Part shown: piece by piece, positions 1 to 7,712 of the stretch
Position numbering within the stretch: the stretch's first letter is position 1
Layout of the letters: each line of letters opens with the position of its first letter
DNA from: Flammeovirgaceae bacterium UBA7330
GTDB taxonomy: Bacteria; Bacteroidota; Bacteroidia; Cytophagales; Cyclobacteriaceae
Assembly (NCBI GenBank): GCA_002471275.1
Contig: DKPQ01000012.1
Location: forward strand, 62,001 to 126,000
Direction: 5' to 3'
DNA length: 64,000 nucleotides
Notes under the pieces: model-generated
Seen by the model: only the letters and a program-made list of their open reading frames with translations
Databases searched by the model: none
What the model was told of the DNA's origin: nothing
Program-made: the position numbers and the translations under genes

Positions 1-1
1 T

Positions 2-568
2 TGCTATACCCTGGAGAAAAAATATGATAAGGCAGTTGAAATGGTGGAGAAGGGAATGGAGTACCATTTACCCCTAATTGTGTATCTCAATGTGGAGCCA
101 ATGCTCAAACCACTTCATGAGGCATCACGATTCAAGGAACTCATGGGGCAAATATTTGGTGATACTCAATCACATGAGGAACATACAAGAAAATACAAAA
201 AATCACTGCTTAACCCTGAATTACTTAGTCAGTATCATGATCAGTTGAAAGACCTTATGATCACCGAACAGCCCCACCTTAACCCAAACCTCACACTTAG
301 GGATCTTGCCGACCAGATGGAGGTTCCAGCAAACCAATTCTCACAATTGCTCAATGAAGGCTTTAACCAGAATTTCTCTGAATTCATCAATGCTTACAGG
401 TTGGAAACATTTAAGGAAAAAGTCGCAGATCCCAAAAACAGCCACCTTACCCTTCTGGCTATTGCCTATGACAGCGGCTTCAACTCCAAGACCGTGTTTA
501 ACACATACTTCAAGAAAGTGACGGGACAGACGCCGAAGGCCTACATGAAGACCATCACTCAGAAATAA
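2..568 (+). CDS. TPR/AraC-type transcriptional regulator, C-terminal part (cut by window start)
   Basis: The frame is open to the left edge, so the gene starts outside the window; the ATG at 41 is internal. The visible 188 codons end in an AraC/XylS helix-turn-helix pair: a first helix region around LTLRDLADQ and a second around LLAIAYDSGFNSKTVFN, followed by the family's F-K-x-x-x-G-x-TP-x-x-Y ending. The preceding stretch (MLKPLHEASRFKELM) matches the linker of the full-length regulator at 27368-29170, which has a TolB/FlgO-like domain and TPRs before the HTH, so this protein very likely has the same build. It is followed after 55 bp by an MDR oxidoreductase, which it may control; the paralogue at 27368 also has an MDR gene (decayed) downstream. 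Confidence 0.85.
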   Translation, partial: CYTLEKKYDKAVEMVEKGMEYHLPLIVYLNVEPMLKPLHEASRFKELMGQIFGDTQSHEEHTRKYKKSLLNPELLSQYHDQLKDLMITEQPHLNPNLTLRDLADQMEVPANQFSQLLNEGFNQNFSEFINAYRLETFKEKVADPKNSHLTLLAIAYDSGFNSKTVFNTYFKKVTGQTPKAYMKTITQK

Positions 569-623
569 GTTCGGATTTAAAAACCCGAACGATTGCGGTA
601 TCCCGCACTTCTACTTTTGGATC

Positions 624-1646
624 ATGAAACTTAAAAAAGAAATAATCATGATCACAAAGGACACACAATCCATGAAAGCCATCGTCTCCACAAAATACGG
701 GTCACCCGATGTACTCAAATTTCAAGAGGTCGAAAAACCCACGCCAGGAGATGATGAAGTGCTGGTGAAAATCCATGCTGCATCTGTTACCCGGGCACAT
801 TGCATGATGAGAACCGGATTCCCGCTGATCGGCAGGTTGTTTTTGGGGCTCACCAAACCAAAAAATACGATCTCAGGGACCGACCTCGCGGGTGTGGTGG
901 AAGCTACCGGGAAAAATGTTTCAGACTTCAGTGTTGGTGAAGAAGTGTTCGGTTCAACTGACATTAACATGGGATGCTATGCAGAGTATGCCGTGATCAA
1001 AAAGGATGACATTCTGATCCATAAACCAAAAAATATCACTTTCGAAGAAGCCACGGCGATACTGGACGGCTCTACTACGGCTCTACCCTTTCTTCAAAGC
1101 ATCGCAAAAGTCCAAAGAGGTCAAAAAGTACTGATCAATGGGGCTTCCGGAGGAATCGGTACGGCAGCTGTACAACTAGCAAAGTTCTTCGGAGCACATG
1201 TCACGGGAGTTTGCGGGCCTACTAACCAGGAGATGGTGAAATCGCTTGGTGCCGACGAAGTGATTGATTATTCACAAACTGATTTCACCAGGAGCGATAC
1301 AAGATATGACATCATTTTCGATACAGTGGGAAAGCAATCATTCAAAAAATGCAAATCAGTGCTTATGCCCTTCGGTATCTACTTATCACCTGTCCTGAAT
1401 TTTGGATTGCTCATGGATATGTTTTTCACTTCACTATCTGGAAAAAAGCGGGCCATTTTCGCTGCAACAGGTATGCTGAAAACGGAAGAAAAATTGGAGA
1501 ACATCGGCTTCATCAGCTCCCTGATCAACCAGGAAAAACTGAAAGTAATCATTGATCGGACATTCCGTCTGGAAGAAACCGCTGATGCCCACAGGTATGT
1601 AGATCAGGGACATAAGAAAGGTAATGTGGTGCTGGTGATGGGGTGA
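624..1646 (+). CDS. MDR-superfamily NAD(P)-dependent oxidoreductase (quinone oxidoreductase-like)
   Basis: A cytosolic medium-chain dehydrogenase/reductase of 340 codons, normal length. The N-terminal GroES-like domain starts at MKAIVSTKYGSPDVLK; the Rossmann fold carries NGASGGIGTAAVQLAK (roughly residues 172-187), the NADPH-binding glycine motif of zeta-crystallin-like reductases. The end, HRYVDQGHKKGNVVLVMG, is typical. No zinc-ligand cluster is seen, which suggests a zinc-free quinone or enone reductase; the substrate cannot be told. Starts at 624, 648 or 672 are all possible; 672 gives the canonical N terminus. Its last 87 codons are duplicated at 2580-2843. The TPR/AraC gene just upstream is a likely regulator. 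Confidence 0.88.
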   Translation: MKLKKEIIMITKDTQSMKAIVSTKYGSPDVLKFQEVEKPTPGDDEVLVKIHAASVTRAHCMMRTGFPLIGRLFLGLTKPKNTISGTDLAGVVEATGKNVSDFSVGEEVFGSTDINMGCYAEYAVIKKDDILIHKPKNITFEEATAILDGSTTALPFLQSIAKVQRGQKVLINGASGGIGTAAVQLAKFFGAHVTGVCGPTNQEMVKSLGADEVIDYSQTDFTRSDTRYDIIFDTVGKQSFKKCKSVLMPFGIYLSPVLNFGLLMDMFFTSLSGKKRAIFAATGMLKTEEKLENIGFISSLINQEKLKVIIDRTFRLEETADAHRYVDQGHKKGNVVLVMG

Positions 1647-1668
1647 GTATTCTCACTTGGGAAATCCC

Positions 1669-1680
1669 GGTTCGTGGAGA
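1669..1680 (+). repeat. Half REP (GGTTCGTG arm only)
   Basis: GGTTCGTGGAGA matches the left arm of the palindromes at 2981, 3411 and 3779 but lacks the CACGAACC arm. It lies between the intact MDR gene and the toxin-antitoxin-like module and could be a degraded REP marking a rearrangement edge. Weak because it is only 8 matching bases. Confidence 0.3.
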
Positions 1681-1801
1681 TGTTATAGTTCAATCTCAGA
1701 TTGTCTGTGCAAAGGATACGGACCGAAAAACATTAAAATCCGAAAATCTCTTAATATTTCTTCTGACCAATTAGGGTAAATCAGGTCATAAAATCAATAA
1801 A

Positions 1802-2404
1802 CTAAATCTGTATAAAGCTTTTTAGTCTTGGCAATAAATTAATGATATCAGAATCCAAATTTTTAGTGAATTCCACTAATTGATTTTCAATTACAAATTG
1901 CAATTCAAACCTTTCTGAAGAATTATAGACAGCTATTCGATCATATGCTTGTATTGCATAATAATCCAACAACTCAAGGCCTTTATTGAATCTTTCTATT
2001 ATAGTGGGTTTACTTACAGCATGACCTCCTTTTCGAACCCTTTCTTTAACACGGTTAACAGCTATTTTTGGGTTTTTAAGTGCTAGAAAATACAGAACTG
2101 TTATATACCCCAGTCCTTTGGCTTTCTTTGCCAAATCAATATTAAATGTTGTATGAAAATTAGTCTCATATGCAACTGAAATTTTATCTGTAAAAGCATT
2201 TTCAATATGTGATTGAAATTTTGAATTCGTCGATTCACGAACTCCATCAATCACAGTCTGGTCGTACCCAAAACCTTTCCAGAGAGCTTCAAACTCTTTA
2301 TCCCAATCAAAGGCTTCTATACCATAAGGTTCCAGAATATCCTTGCTTGTTGTTGATTTTCCAGCTCCATTTGGACCTCCTATTACGATAAAATATGGCT
2401 GCAA
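1802..2404 (-). CDS. Zeta-toxin-like P-loop kinase (COG4185-type)
   Basis: A 200-codon P-loop protein. Walker A is GGPNGAGKST at residues 9-18, and the stretch R-x-R-x-GGHAVSKPTIIERF (about 127-143) is the diagnostic R/GGH motif of zeta/PezT-like small kinases of the COG4185 group. Known zeta toxins phosphorylate UDP-N-acetylglucosamine; members of this chromosomal group are often annotated as toxins, but few have been tested. The start codon is TTG at 2404; no ATG fits before Walker A. It lies 7 bp after a 54-codon ORF on the same strand, the arrangement expected of an antitoxin-toxin operon. The module sits between an MDR gene and a truncated copy of that gene. Confidence 0.75.
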   Translation of the reverse strand: MQPYFIVIGGPNGAGKSTTSKDILEPYGIEAFDWDKEFEALWKGFGYDQTVIDGVRESTNSKFQSHIENAFTDKISVAYETNFHTTFNIDLAKKAKGLGYITVLYFLALKNPKIAVNRVKERVRKGGHAVSKPTIIERFNKGLELLDYYAIQAYDRIAVYNSSERFELQFVIENQLVEFTKNLDSDIINLLPRLKSFIQI

Positions 2405-2411
2405 TACTGAA

Positions 2412-2576
2412 TTAGATTTTTTCAGCTACAACTTTTCCTTTTTTAGTATGTTGTTGCTTTTTTGCTTGACCAGAGGCTTTTTCTCTTTCAAGAGCCTTGT
2501 TCATGGCTTTTTCAGCTCTCAATGCATCTTTTACTGCATCTTTCATATCTGTAAAGATAATCATATTCATACACAT
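2412..2576 (-). CDS. Small Lys/Ala-rich protein, possible antitoxin of the zeta-like kinase
   Basis: A 54-codon ORF ending at a TAA 7 bp before the TTG start of the zeta-like kinase. From the internal ATG at 2546 it reads MKDAVKDALRAEKAMNKAL and continues very rich in Lys, Ala and Gln, with heptad-like spacing that suggests a helix; the first ten residues (MCMNMIIFTD) may be untranslated if 2546 is the real start. Position and size fit an antitoxin, but I recognise no known antitoxin family, and short ORFs arise by chance. Its 5' end abuts the point where the truncated MDR copy begins on the other strand. Confidence 0.45.
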   Translation of the reverse strand: MCMNMIIFTDMKDAVKDALRAEKAMNKALEREKASGQAKKQQHTKKGKVVAEKI

Positions 2577-2579
2577 GTC

Positions 2580-2843
2580 ATGTCGCCTGTACTGAAAATC
2601 GGGATGCTATTTGACATGCTTCTCACCTCAATGTTTGGAAAGAAAAAAGCAAAGTTTGCCGCTACGGGTATGTTGGACGTGGAAGAAAAGCTGGAAAACA
2701 TCGGCTTCATCAGCTCATTGATCAACCAGGAAAAGCTCAAGGTGATCATCGACCGGACGTTCCACCTGGTAGAAACTGCGGATGCCCACAGGTATGTAGA
2801 CCAGGGACATAAGAAAGGTAATGTGGTGCTGGTGATGGAGTGA
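2580..2843 (+). pseudogene. Truncated MDR oxidoreductase (C-terminal 87 codons only)
   Basis: From SPVLKIGML to the stop, this stretch is close to the last 87 residues of the oxidoreductase at 624-1646, with long identical runs such as ENIGFISSLINQEK and YVDQGHKKGNVVLVM, and strong nucleotide identity up to and just past the stop (GTGAGTATT in both). Upstream of 2580 the similarity stops and the toxin-antitoxin-like module begins. The catalytic and Rossmann domains are missing, so this is a relic of a tandem paralogue. It lies on the strand opposite the toxin module. Confidence 0.85.
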
Positions 2844-2980
2844 GTATTAAGTTTCCGATTGCATTACTCTACTCATGGAGCAAGATAAGCTATTAGTGGC
2901 CTTGCTTTTACATTAGAAGAGAATCTTTAATCCTTAAAAATCGTTAGCTTTAAGAGTTAGAAATCGATAATACCACCCAT

Positions 2981-3000
2981 GGTTCGTGTCCCCACGAACC
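2981..3000. repeat. REP-A palindrome, downstream side of RAYT 1
   Basis: Perfect 8-bp arms GGTTCGTG and CACGAACC separated by TCCC, preceded by CCAT. It lies 34 bp past the stop of the minus-strand RAYT. The same palindrome lies inside the RAYT gene (3411) and, in the opposite orientation, upstream of it (3779). Confidence 0.9.
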
Positions 3001-3033
3001 ATTGCCAAAATCATCTGTGCGATCCCCTACAAA

Positions 3034-3735
3034 TTAAAATTCTTCTCCCAAATGCTTAAGAAATCGAAACTCGCTATTACCAGTCTCATAAAAATTATAT
3101 GAGGAATATCTGTAGTCTCCAGGATTATTAGATAAAAACCATTCTTTAATCGTGGGATTTAAATGTATATAATCCAGCTTTTGATATGCGACCTCCATAT
3201 TGTTCAATTCAACTGCTAACGAATCTCGTTTCCAAAATTCATAGGTTTTGTTGCTTGCATTGACCAGATAACTTTCAAGTTCATATGTAGTTGAATTAAG
3301 CTTTCCGATTTGTGAAGACAGTTTTTCAGTTTGAGAGGGCCCGAGACGGGGATTTTGAGGAGGTTGGCTTAACCTGGGATTAGTTGACCCTGGCTCCTCA
3401 ACTCTCCCATGGTTCGTGTCCGCACGAACCATTTTCTCGTGCTTAATAAGCTTACTTTTGAATTGGTGTGATGTGTATTTGAGAAAAGATGAGTGTGGCT
3501 TTTCCTTTCCATTTAACGCATTTAAACGCCAAATTAAATGTATATGATTTGGCATGATTACAAAGCCAAAAACATTAATTAAATTTCTCTGACTTAAATG
3601 GTCAAGTGAATTGATGATAACATCTTTATATGAGTTTTCATACAATAACCATTCCCACTTATTAATTGTAGCCGTCCAAAAATAGATTTTACCCAAATCA
3701 ATATTTGATTTTCTATTTCCTTCGAGTTTTATCAT
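3034..3735 (-). CDS. REP-associated tyrosine transposase (RAYT, IS200/IS605-like Y1 family)
   Basis: A 233-codon single-domain Y1 transposase. The HUH motif is in VIMPNHIHLIWRL (about residues 60-72) and the catalytic Tyr is in the motif YIHLNP (about 190-195), followed by the family's YRYSSYNFY. RAYTs nick single-stranded palindromic REP sequences and are usually single-copy, vertically kept genes. This one is longer than the related protein at 41464 because of a Pro/Gln/Ser-rich insert between the HUH and Tyr motifs (about residues 103-148), and the start of that insert is encoded by a REP palindrome. REP-A palindromes also flank the gene on both sides. No transposon ends are apparent. Confidence 0.9.
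   Translation of the reverse strand: MIKLEGNRKSNIDLGKIYFWTATINKWEWLLYENSYKDVIINSLDHLSQRNLINVFGFVIMPNHIHLIWRLNALNGKEKPHSSFLKYTSHQFKSKLIKHEKMVRADTNHGRVEEPGSTNPRLSQPPQNPRLGPSQTEKLSSQIGKLNSTTYELESYLVNASNKTYEFWKRDSLAVELNNMEVAYQKLDYIHLNPTIKEWFLSNNPGDYRYSSYNFYETGNSEFRFLKHLGEEF
3411..3430. repeat. REP-A palindrome inside the RAYT 1 reading frame
   Basis: GGTTCGTG-TCCG-CACGAACC, preceded by CCCAT exactly as at 2976-2980. On the minus strand it is read in frame as part of MVRADTNHGR and opens the family-atypical insert of the transposase. This points to a REP having inserted, or having been copied, into its own transposase gene without breaking the frame. Confidence 0.9.
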
Positions 3736-3778
3736 TGCTTTATAATAGGTTCACTCGTGGCTCGTATCAAAGTTTTCC

Positions 3779-3798
3779 GGTTCGTGAGGACACGAACC
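3779..3798. repeat. REP-A palindrome, upstream side of RAYT 1 (inverted)
   Basis: GGTTCGTG-AGGA-CACGAACC. The loop is the complement of the TCCC/TCCG type, so this copy is inverted relative to the other two. It lies 44 bp before the RAYT start codon. The pair of opposite REPs around the gene forms a BIME-like arrangement. Confidence 0.88.
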
Positions 3799-3846
3799 AG
3801 GGAAATGTGTTTTCAGTAGGTACAAACCAAGGAATTACCTGTTGTC

Positions 3847-4911
3847 TTAATTCATCCCCTCAATCCACTCCCTGATCAGCTTCACCCCCTCGGTATGGAT
3901 CAGCTTCCTGCCCAGCTCCGGCATCATCACCTCGGGTTGGATGGAATTCATACGACGAACCAGGATAGATTTGTCCGGCGCTCCGGGAACAATGTCATAT
4001 TTCAGATTACCCGAGCCTTTTCCAGCTGCAACAGGAGATTTCATGATGCCCACCTGCTCTGAATGGTCGTTGCTGGCCAGGAGATATAGCCCAGAATTCT
4101 TGGCAGGCCCCTCCAACCGGTGACAATGGGCACAATTCACTTCCAGGTATGCCCGTGCTCTTTCATCTAGTGTACCTGACTCTGGATGTTCATATCTGGC
4201 TAGTCTAGGAATCCCTGACGAAGGTAATCCCTTCAGAAAACCTGCTTCAGCCAGATTGGTCAGCTGATTGTAGGTCTTTCCGCTAAACTCCAGGTCCCGG
4301 TTGAGTTGACGCGCGGTAGGCCCAATAGGAGCTATTTTTCCATTGAGTTCATGGCAGCTTTTGCACTGCGCTACATTGGGTATCAAATAGTTAATGGGCT
4401 TTTTTCCTTTCAACAAAACTTCCTGATTTCCACCTGTAATCTCAAGCTTAGCATCCGTCTGCTCCTCATTCCAGACATAAGGCAGTGCCTGCCAGCCATC
4501 CTCTTTCCGGATCAACAGCCGGGTTTCGATAATCCTTCCTTTTTGACCAGTTAGCTGATCATCGTCGTAATAGAAATTTTTGATCAATGTAGTGCCAACA
4601 GGGAAATCCAGGGCTTCGGTAGGATGGTATTGCACTTCACTCCCCTCAGGCAATGAAATGAACCGTCTTTTGAGGGCATAATCAGAAAACAATGGGGAAT
4701 TGAGTTCATATGGAAATACATTCTTAGCCGGGTCCAGATTCCTTAACTCACCTTCAAAAAAACCATATTCAGACAGCAGCCCAAAACCTAGAGATGCCGT
4801 GACGACACTTTCGTCATACAACTCTTCTTCATAGGTGATTTTCTTTTCCCTATCCGTCTTTTCACATCCCAGTAAAAGGGGGATAAACAGCCATAATATC
4901 CTTACTTTCAT
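3847..4911 (-). CDS. SO_2930-type diheme c-type cytochrome lipoprotein (TIGR03806-like)
   Basis: An exported lipoprotein (FIPLLLGC lipobox, Cys about residue 16) of 354 codons with two c-type heme motifs, CKSCH at 183-187 and CAHCH at 260-264, and a terminal MMPELGR segment with likely axial Met. The body fits the family known from Shewanella SO_2930, which is nearly always next to a parallel beta-helix protein; that partner is the next gene upstream, separated by 1 bp. The role is inferred to be electron transfer from a periplasmic or surface oxidation. The substrate is unknown. Confidence 0.8.
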   Translation of the reverse strand: MKVRILWLFIPLLLGCEKTDREKKITYEEELYDESVVTASLGFGLLSEYGFFEGELRNLDPAKNVFPYELNSPLFSDYALKRRFISLPEGSEVQYHPTEALDFPVGTTLIKNFYYDDDQLTGQKGRIIETRLLIRKEDGWQALPYVWNEEQTDAKLEITGGNQEVLLKGKKPINYLIPNVAQCKSCHELNGKIAPIGPTARQLNRDLEFSGKTYNQLTNLAEAGFLKGLPSSGIPRLARYEHPESGTLDERARAYLEVNCAHCHRLEGPAKNSGLYLLASNDHSEQVGIMKSPVAAGKGSGNLKYDIVPGAPDKSILVRRMNSIQPEVMMPELGRKLIHTEGVKLIREWIEGMN

Positions 4912-4912
4912 A

Positions 4913-6190
4913 CTATAAACTACAATTCAGACTCGTGGGATTGGTCTCTAACCCTTCAAACATATTGGCAGCGTCTAAAATAGCTGTCTTGATGCCGTCC
5001 TCCTGCACACAAATACGGTAATCCGGGTTTACCTCCCCACCGGCCAGTAAATAATCGGGGCTTTGGATCCCGTCCCAAATAACATGCGGTTTATCCATCC
5101 CAAACTTCAGAACGAACAGTTTAGCAAAGTCGCTGTCCAGATTGGGGATTAGGCTATAGTCGGAGTATTCATTATCGTGTACGTAAACCTTGCCCGGATA
5201 GGGGTTGTATTGTTCGTCAACCCGGTGGTTTTCTTCCACTTGTTTTGCACTGGACGTACTGGTTTCACCTTCAGGTTCTTCACTCAGCGCCGCCATCAAT
5301 TCGTAGCTTACAATCCCCATGCTGAGGGTATTGTTTCCACTAATCTTGTTGTTGTACACCTCTACATCTCTGGTCGCCATGATGATCATACCCGTTCCAG
5401 GAGGTACCGACGCCACAATGTTCCCTTTCGGCGCAAAGTTGAACAGGTTGTTATCATAAACTTCATTGTTATATACCTTCACGTTTCGGCCATTCCGGGT
5501 CAGTCCGGGTAAATCAAAGACCAGGATACCCCCGGTATTGTTATAGGACTTATTGCCATAGATCTCTACGTTTTCTGAGTTCTCACTTTCAATCCCTGCT
5601 ACATTCCAGTATACCTTGTTGTTCCTGATAATGACATTTTCAGATTGTCCTACATAGACCCCGGCATCACTGGCCCCCATGACTTCACATTCCTCGATGA
5701 GCACATCAGTACAAATCACAGGGTACAAGGCATAGGCTCCGTTTTCCTCACTGATCTCCCCTGTCCAGGCAGACTTGATTCGGCGGAAGGTGATCCCTTT
5801 CGTGTCCGTCACTTTGATATTGTCACCGGCCGCATCTTCCACAGTAAAATCTTCCAACACAATATTTTCGCAGTTGGCTATCCGAATACCTTCGGCGCCT
5901 TCCTCCTGAAGGATGAAAGAAAGTACTGTTTTGTCCATTCCTTTTCCCCGAATGGTAATGTGCTTTTTGCTATCCAGGATCAGACTGTTTTTGAAAATGA
6001 AATGGCCTCCGTCAAGCTCAATCACGGAACTGTCTTTGGCCAGCAGAAACTCCGTCATCAGGGCTTTTTCGATGCTTTTATAATCACGGGTTGGTTCATA
6101 TCTGGGAGTGGAGTCGCAGCTCACCAGAAGGATAGTGACCAACATGATCTGGCAGGTCAGGATAGTCAGCTTCTTAAGTAGATTGATCAT
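4913..6190 (-). CDS. Parallel beta-helix lipoprotein (TIGR03805-like, partner of the diheme cytochrome)
   Basis: A lipoprotein (TILLVSC lipobox) rich in right-handed beta-helix rungs: repeated N-x-V/I-I-x-N and E-V-Y-x-N-x-I/V units such as NVIIRNNKVYWN, NVEIYGNKSYNN and DVEVYNNKIS, about residues 75-330. Such folds bind or cleave polysaccharides, but no lyase catalytic set is obvious. I place the start at 6190 (MINLLKKLTIL) because it gives a normal signal peptide; an in-frame ATG at 6259 would add 23 residues. The gene runs into the diheme cytochrome with 1 bp between stop and start, so the two are co-translated. It is divergent from the propeller gene at 6319. Confidence 0.8.
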   Translation of the reverse strand: MINLLKKLTILTCQIMLVTILLVSCDSTPRYEPTRDYKSIEKALMTEFLLAKDSSVIELDGGHFIFKNSLILDSKKHITIRGKGMDKTVLSFILQEEGAEGIRIANCENIVLEDFTVEDAAGDNIKVTDTKGITFRRIKSAWTGEISEENGAYALYPVICTDVLIEECEVMGASDAGVYVGQSENVIIRNNKVYWNVAGIESENSENVEIYGNKSYNNTGGILVFDLPGLTRNGRNVKVYNNEVYDNNLFNFAPKGNIVASVPPGTGMIIMATRDVEVYNNKISGNNTLSMGIVSYELMAALSEEPEGETSTSSAKQVEENHRVDEQYNPYPGKVYVHDNEYSDYSLIPNLDSDFAKLFVLKFGMDKPHVIWDGIQSPDYLLAGGEVNPDYRICVQEDGIKTAILDAANMFEGLETNPTSLNCSL

Positions 6191-6318
6191 AGGGTTATCG
6201 TTGAATGGAATAAAGTTAAACAAAAACGTAACCTCTGACTTTTTTTTAACTGGGATCATGAACTAAAAATATTTACCTCCTAAAAATCAATTCTTTGTAG
6301 ATTTATGGGCTTAACCCA

Positions 6319-7677
6319 ATGACAATTAGATTCAAATACCCAACGATGATTCGCTTCCCCATAAAACACCCTGAAAAATTAACCGATCCAACGAATCACT
6401 ACATATTCATTCTGTTGTGTTTCTTTATGCTATCCTGCACTCAGGAGAAAAAACAAACAGCAGAGGAGTTTGAGCTTAAAATCGAACAGCTGACTTCAGG
6501 CCCGAAACATCACTTTTTCGGTTACATCGGGCAATGCCAGACCATCCCCTGGAATGCTTCCGGGCAATATATCCTGGGCATGGAGATCGATACCATTAGC
6601 AGGATGCCCCTGCCTGATGAAGCAGCAACAATTTTTATTATCGATACCAAAGACAACAACAAGATCATCTACCTGGACAAAACCTATGCATGGAACCCAC
6701 AACAGGGCACCATGTTTTACTGGAATCCCAATGCCCCGGAAACCCAGTTCTTCTTCAATGACCGGGATCTGGAAACCGGCAAGGTCTTCACTGTACTTTA
6801 TGATGTAAGTGAAAGAAAGCGAGTGAAAGAATATAAGTATGCGGATACGCCGATAGGTAATGGAGGCGTAGCTGCAGATGGATCTGCCTGGCTGGGGCTC
6901 AATTATGGGCGGATGGCACGACTTCGATTGGTCACGGGTTATCCGGGAACTTTCGACTTTTCACAGGATGAAATCGCACCGGACAACGACGGGATCTTCA
7001 TCGTAGATGTAAAAACCGGTGAAAAGAAGCTGCTGGTTTCATTTGCTCAGATCGCTGAAAAGATAAAGGATACAGATCCAAATCTTCACACCGGGCTATT
7101 CATCAACCATAGCCTGTGGAATCGAAATTCTGATATGGTGTACTTTTTTGCTAGGGGAGGCTGGGATGACAATGTAACATCCGGTAAGCGAGTAAACGTA
7201 CCCTTTAGTGTAAGGTCCGATGGCACTGACCTTACAGTCCATACTCAGTTTATTGGTGGACATCCTGAATGGGATGAAGGATATGTAATGTTTGGAAGTG
7301 CCCAAGGTGAATATGGTGAAACCAGACAGGTAAGATATGATGTCCTGAAAAAAGAAATTATTGAGTATGTAGGAAATGTTGCAATTTTTCAGGAACCTGA
7401 AGGAGATGTATCACTTTCACCAGATGCCAACTGGTTTGTAAATGGATATGAGAATTATGAAACCAATATGAATATTCACACCGTCTTTAGAAGAAGCGAT
7501 GGTGCGTTTGCCCGAATGGGTGTTTACAATGGTGGATACACCAAAAACCGAGATATCCGTATTGACGCTGCTCCACGATGGAATCGTACCAATGATGCAA
7601 TACTTGTTCCAGGAAAAGACAAAGAAGATGAAACCAGACAAATGTTTGTCATTAAGGTGATTCCCAAAACCAAATAA
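6319..7677 (+). CDS. Lipoprotein with oligogalacturonate-lyase/TolB-like beta-propeller
   Basis: A lipoprotein (ILLCFFMLSC lipobox, Cys about residue 40; a start at 6346 would give a more usual leader) followed by a WD40/TolB-like propeller of about 400 residues. The layout W-x-x-Q-x-GTM-x-x-W, V-x-TGEKKLLVSF, GGHPEW and DAAPRWN resembles the seven-bladed oligogalacturonate lyase fold (PL22) and is clearly shared with the protein at 61813-63132. I cannot confirm that the Mn-binding His set is complete, so lyase activity is open. It lies 35 bp before the cytochrome fusion at 7713 and is divergent from the beta-helix/diheme pair. Confidence 0.65.
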   Translation: MTIRFKYPTMIRFPIKHPEKLTDPTNHYIFILLCFFMLSCTQEKKQTAEEFELKIEQLTSGPKHHFFGYIGQCQTIPWNASGQYILGMEIDTISRMPLPDEAATIFIIDTKDNNKIIYLDKTYAWNPQQGTMFYWNPNAPETQFFFNDRDLETGKVFTVLYDVSERKRVKEYKYADTPIGNGGVAADGSAWLGLNYGRMARLRLVTGYPGTFDFSQDEIAPDNDGIFIVDVKTGEKKLLVSFAQIAEKIKDTDPNLHTGLFINHSLWNRNSDMVYFFARGGWDDNVTSGKRVNVPFSVRSDGTDLTVHTQFIGGHPEWDEGYVMFGSAQGEYGETRQVRYDVLKKEIIEYVGNVAIFQEPEGDVSLSPDANWFVNGYENYETNMNIHTVFRRSDGAFARMGVYNGGYTKNRDIRIDAAPRWNRTNDAILVPGKDKEDETRQMFVIKVIPKTK

Positions 7678-7712
7678 AGCACAACAATTCCCTCCAAACA
7701 CGTCGAAATTTA

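Noticed and set aside
2343..2843. A continuous plus-strand frame joining the antisense of the zeta-like kinase to the MDR tail
   Set aside because: Only the part from about 2580 resembles a protein; the first 80 codons are antisense to the kinase and small ORF. It is treated as a pseudogene fragment, not a fusion gene.
5645..6181. 178-codon plus-strand frame opposite the beta-helix gene
   Set aside because: Antisense to a lipoprotein gene with many recognisable beta-helix rungs; no protein-like features of its own.
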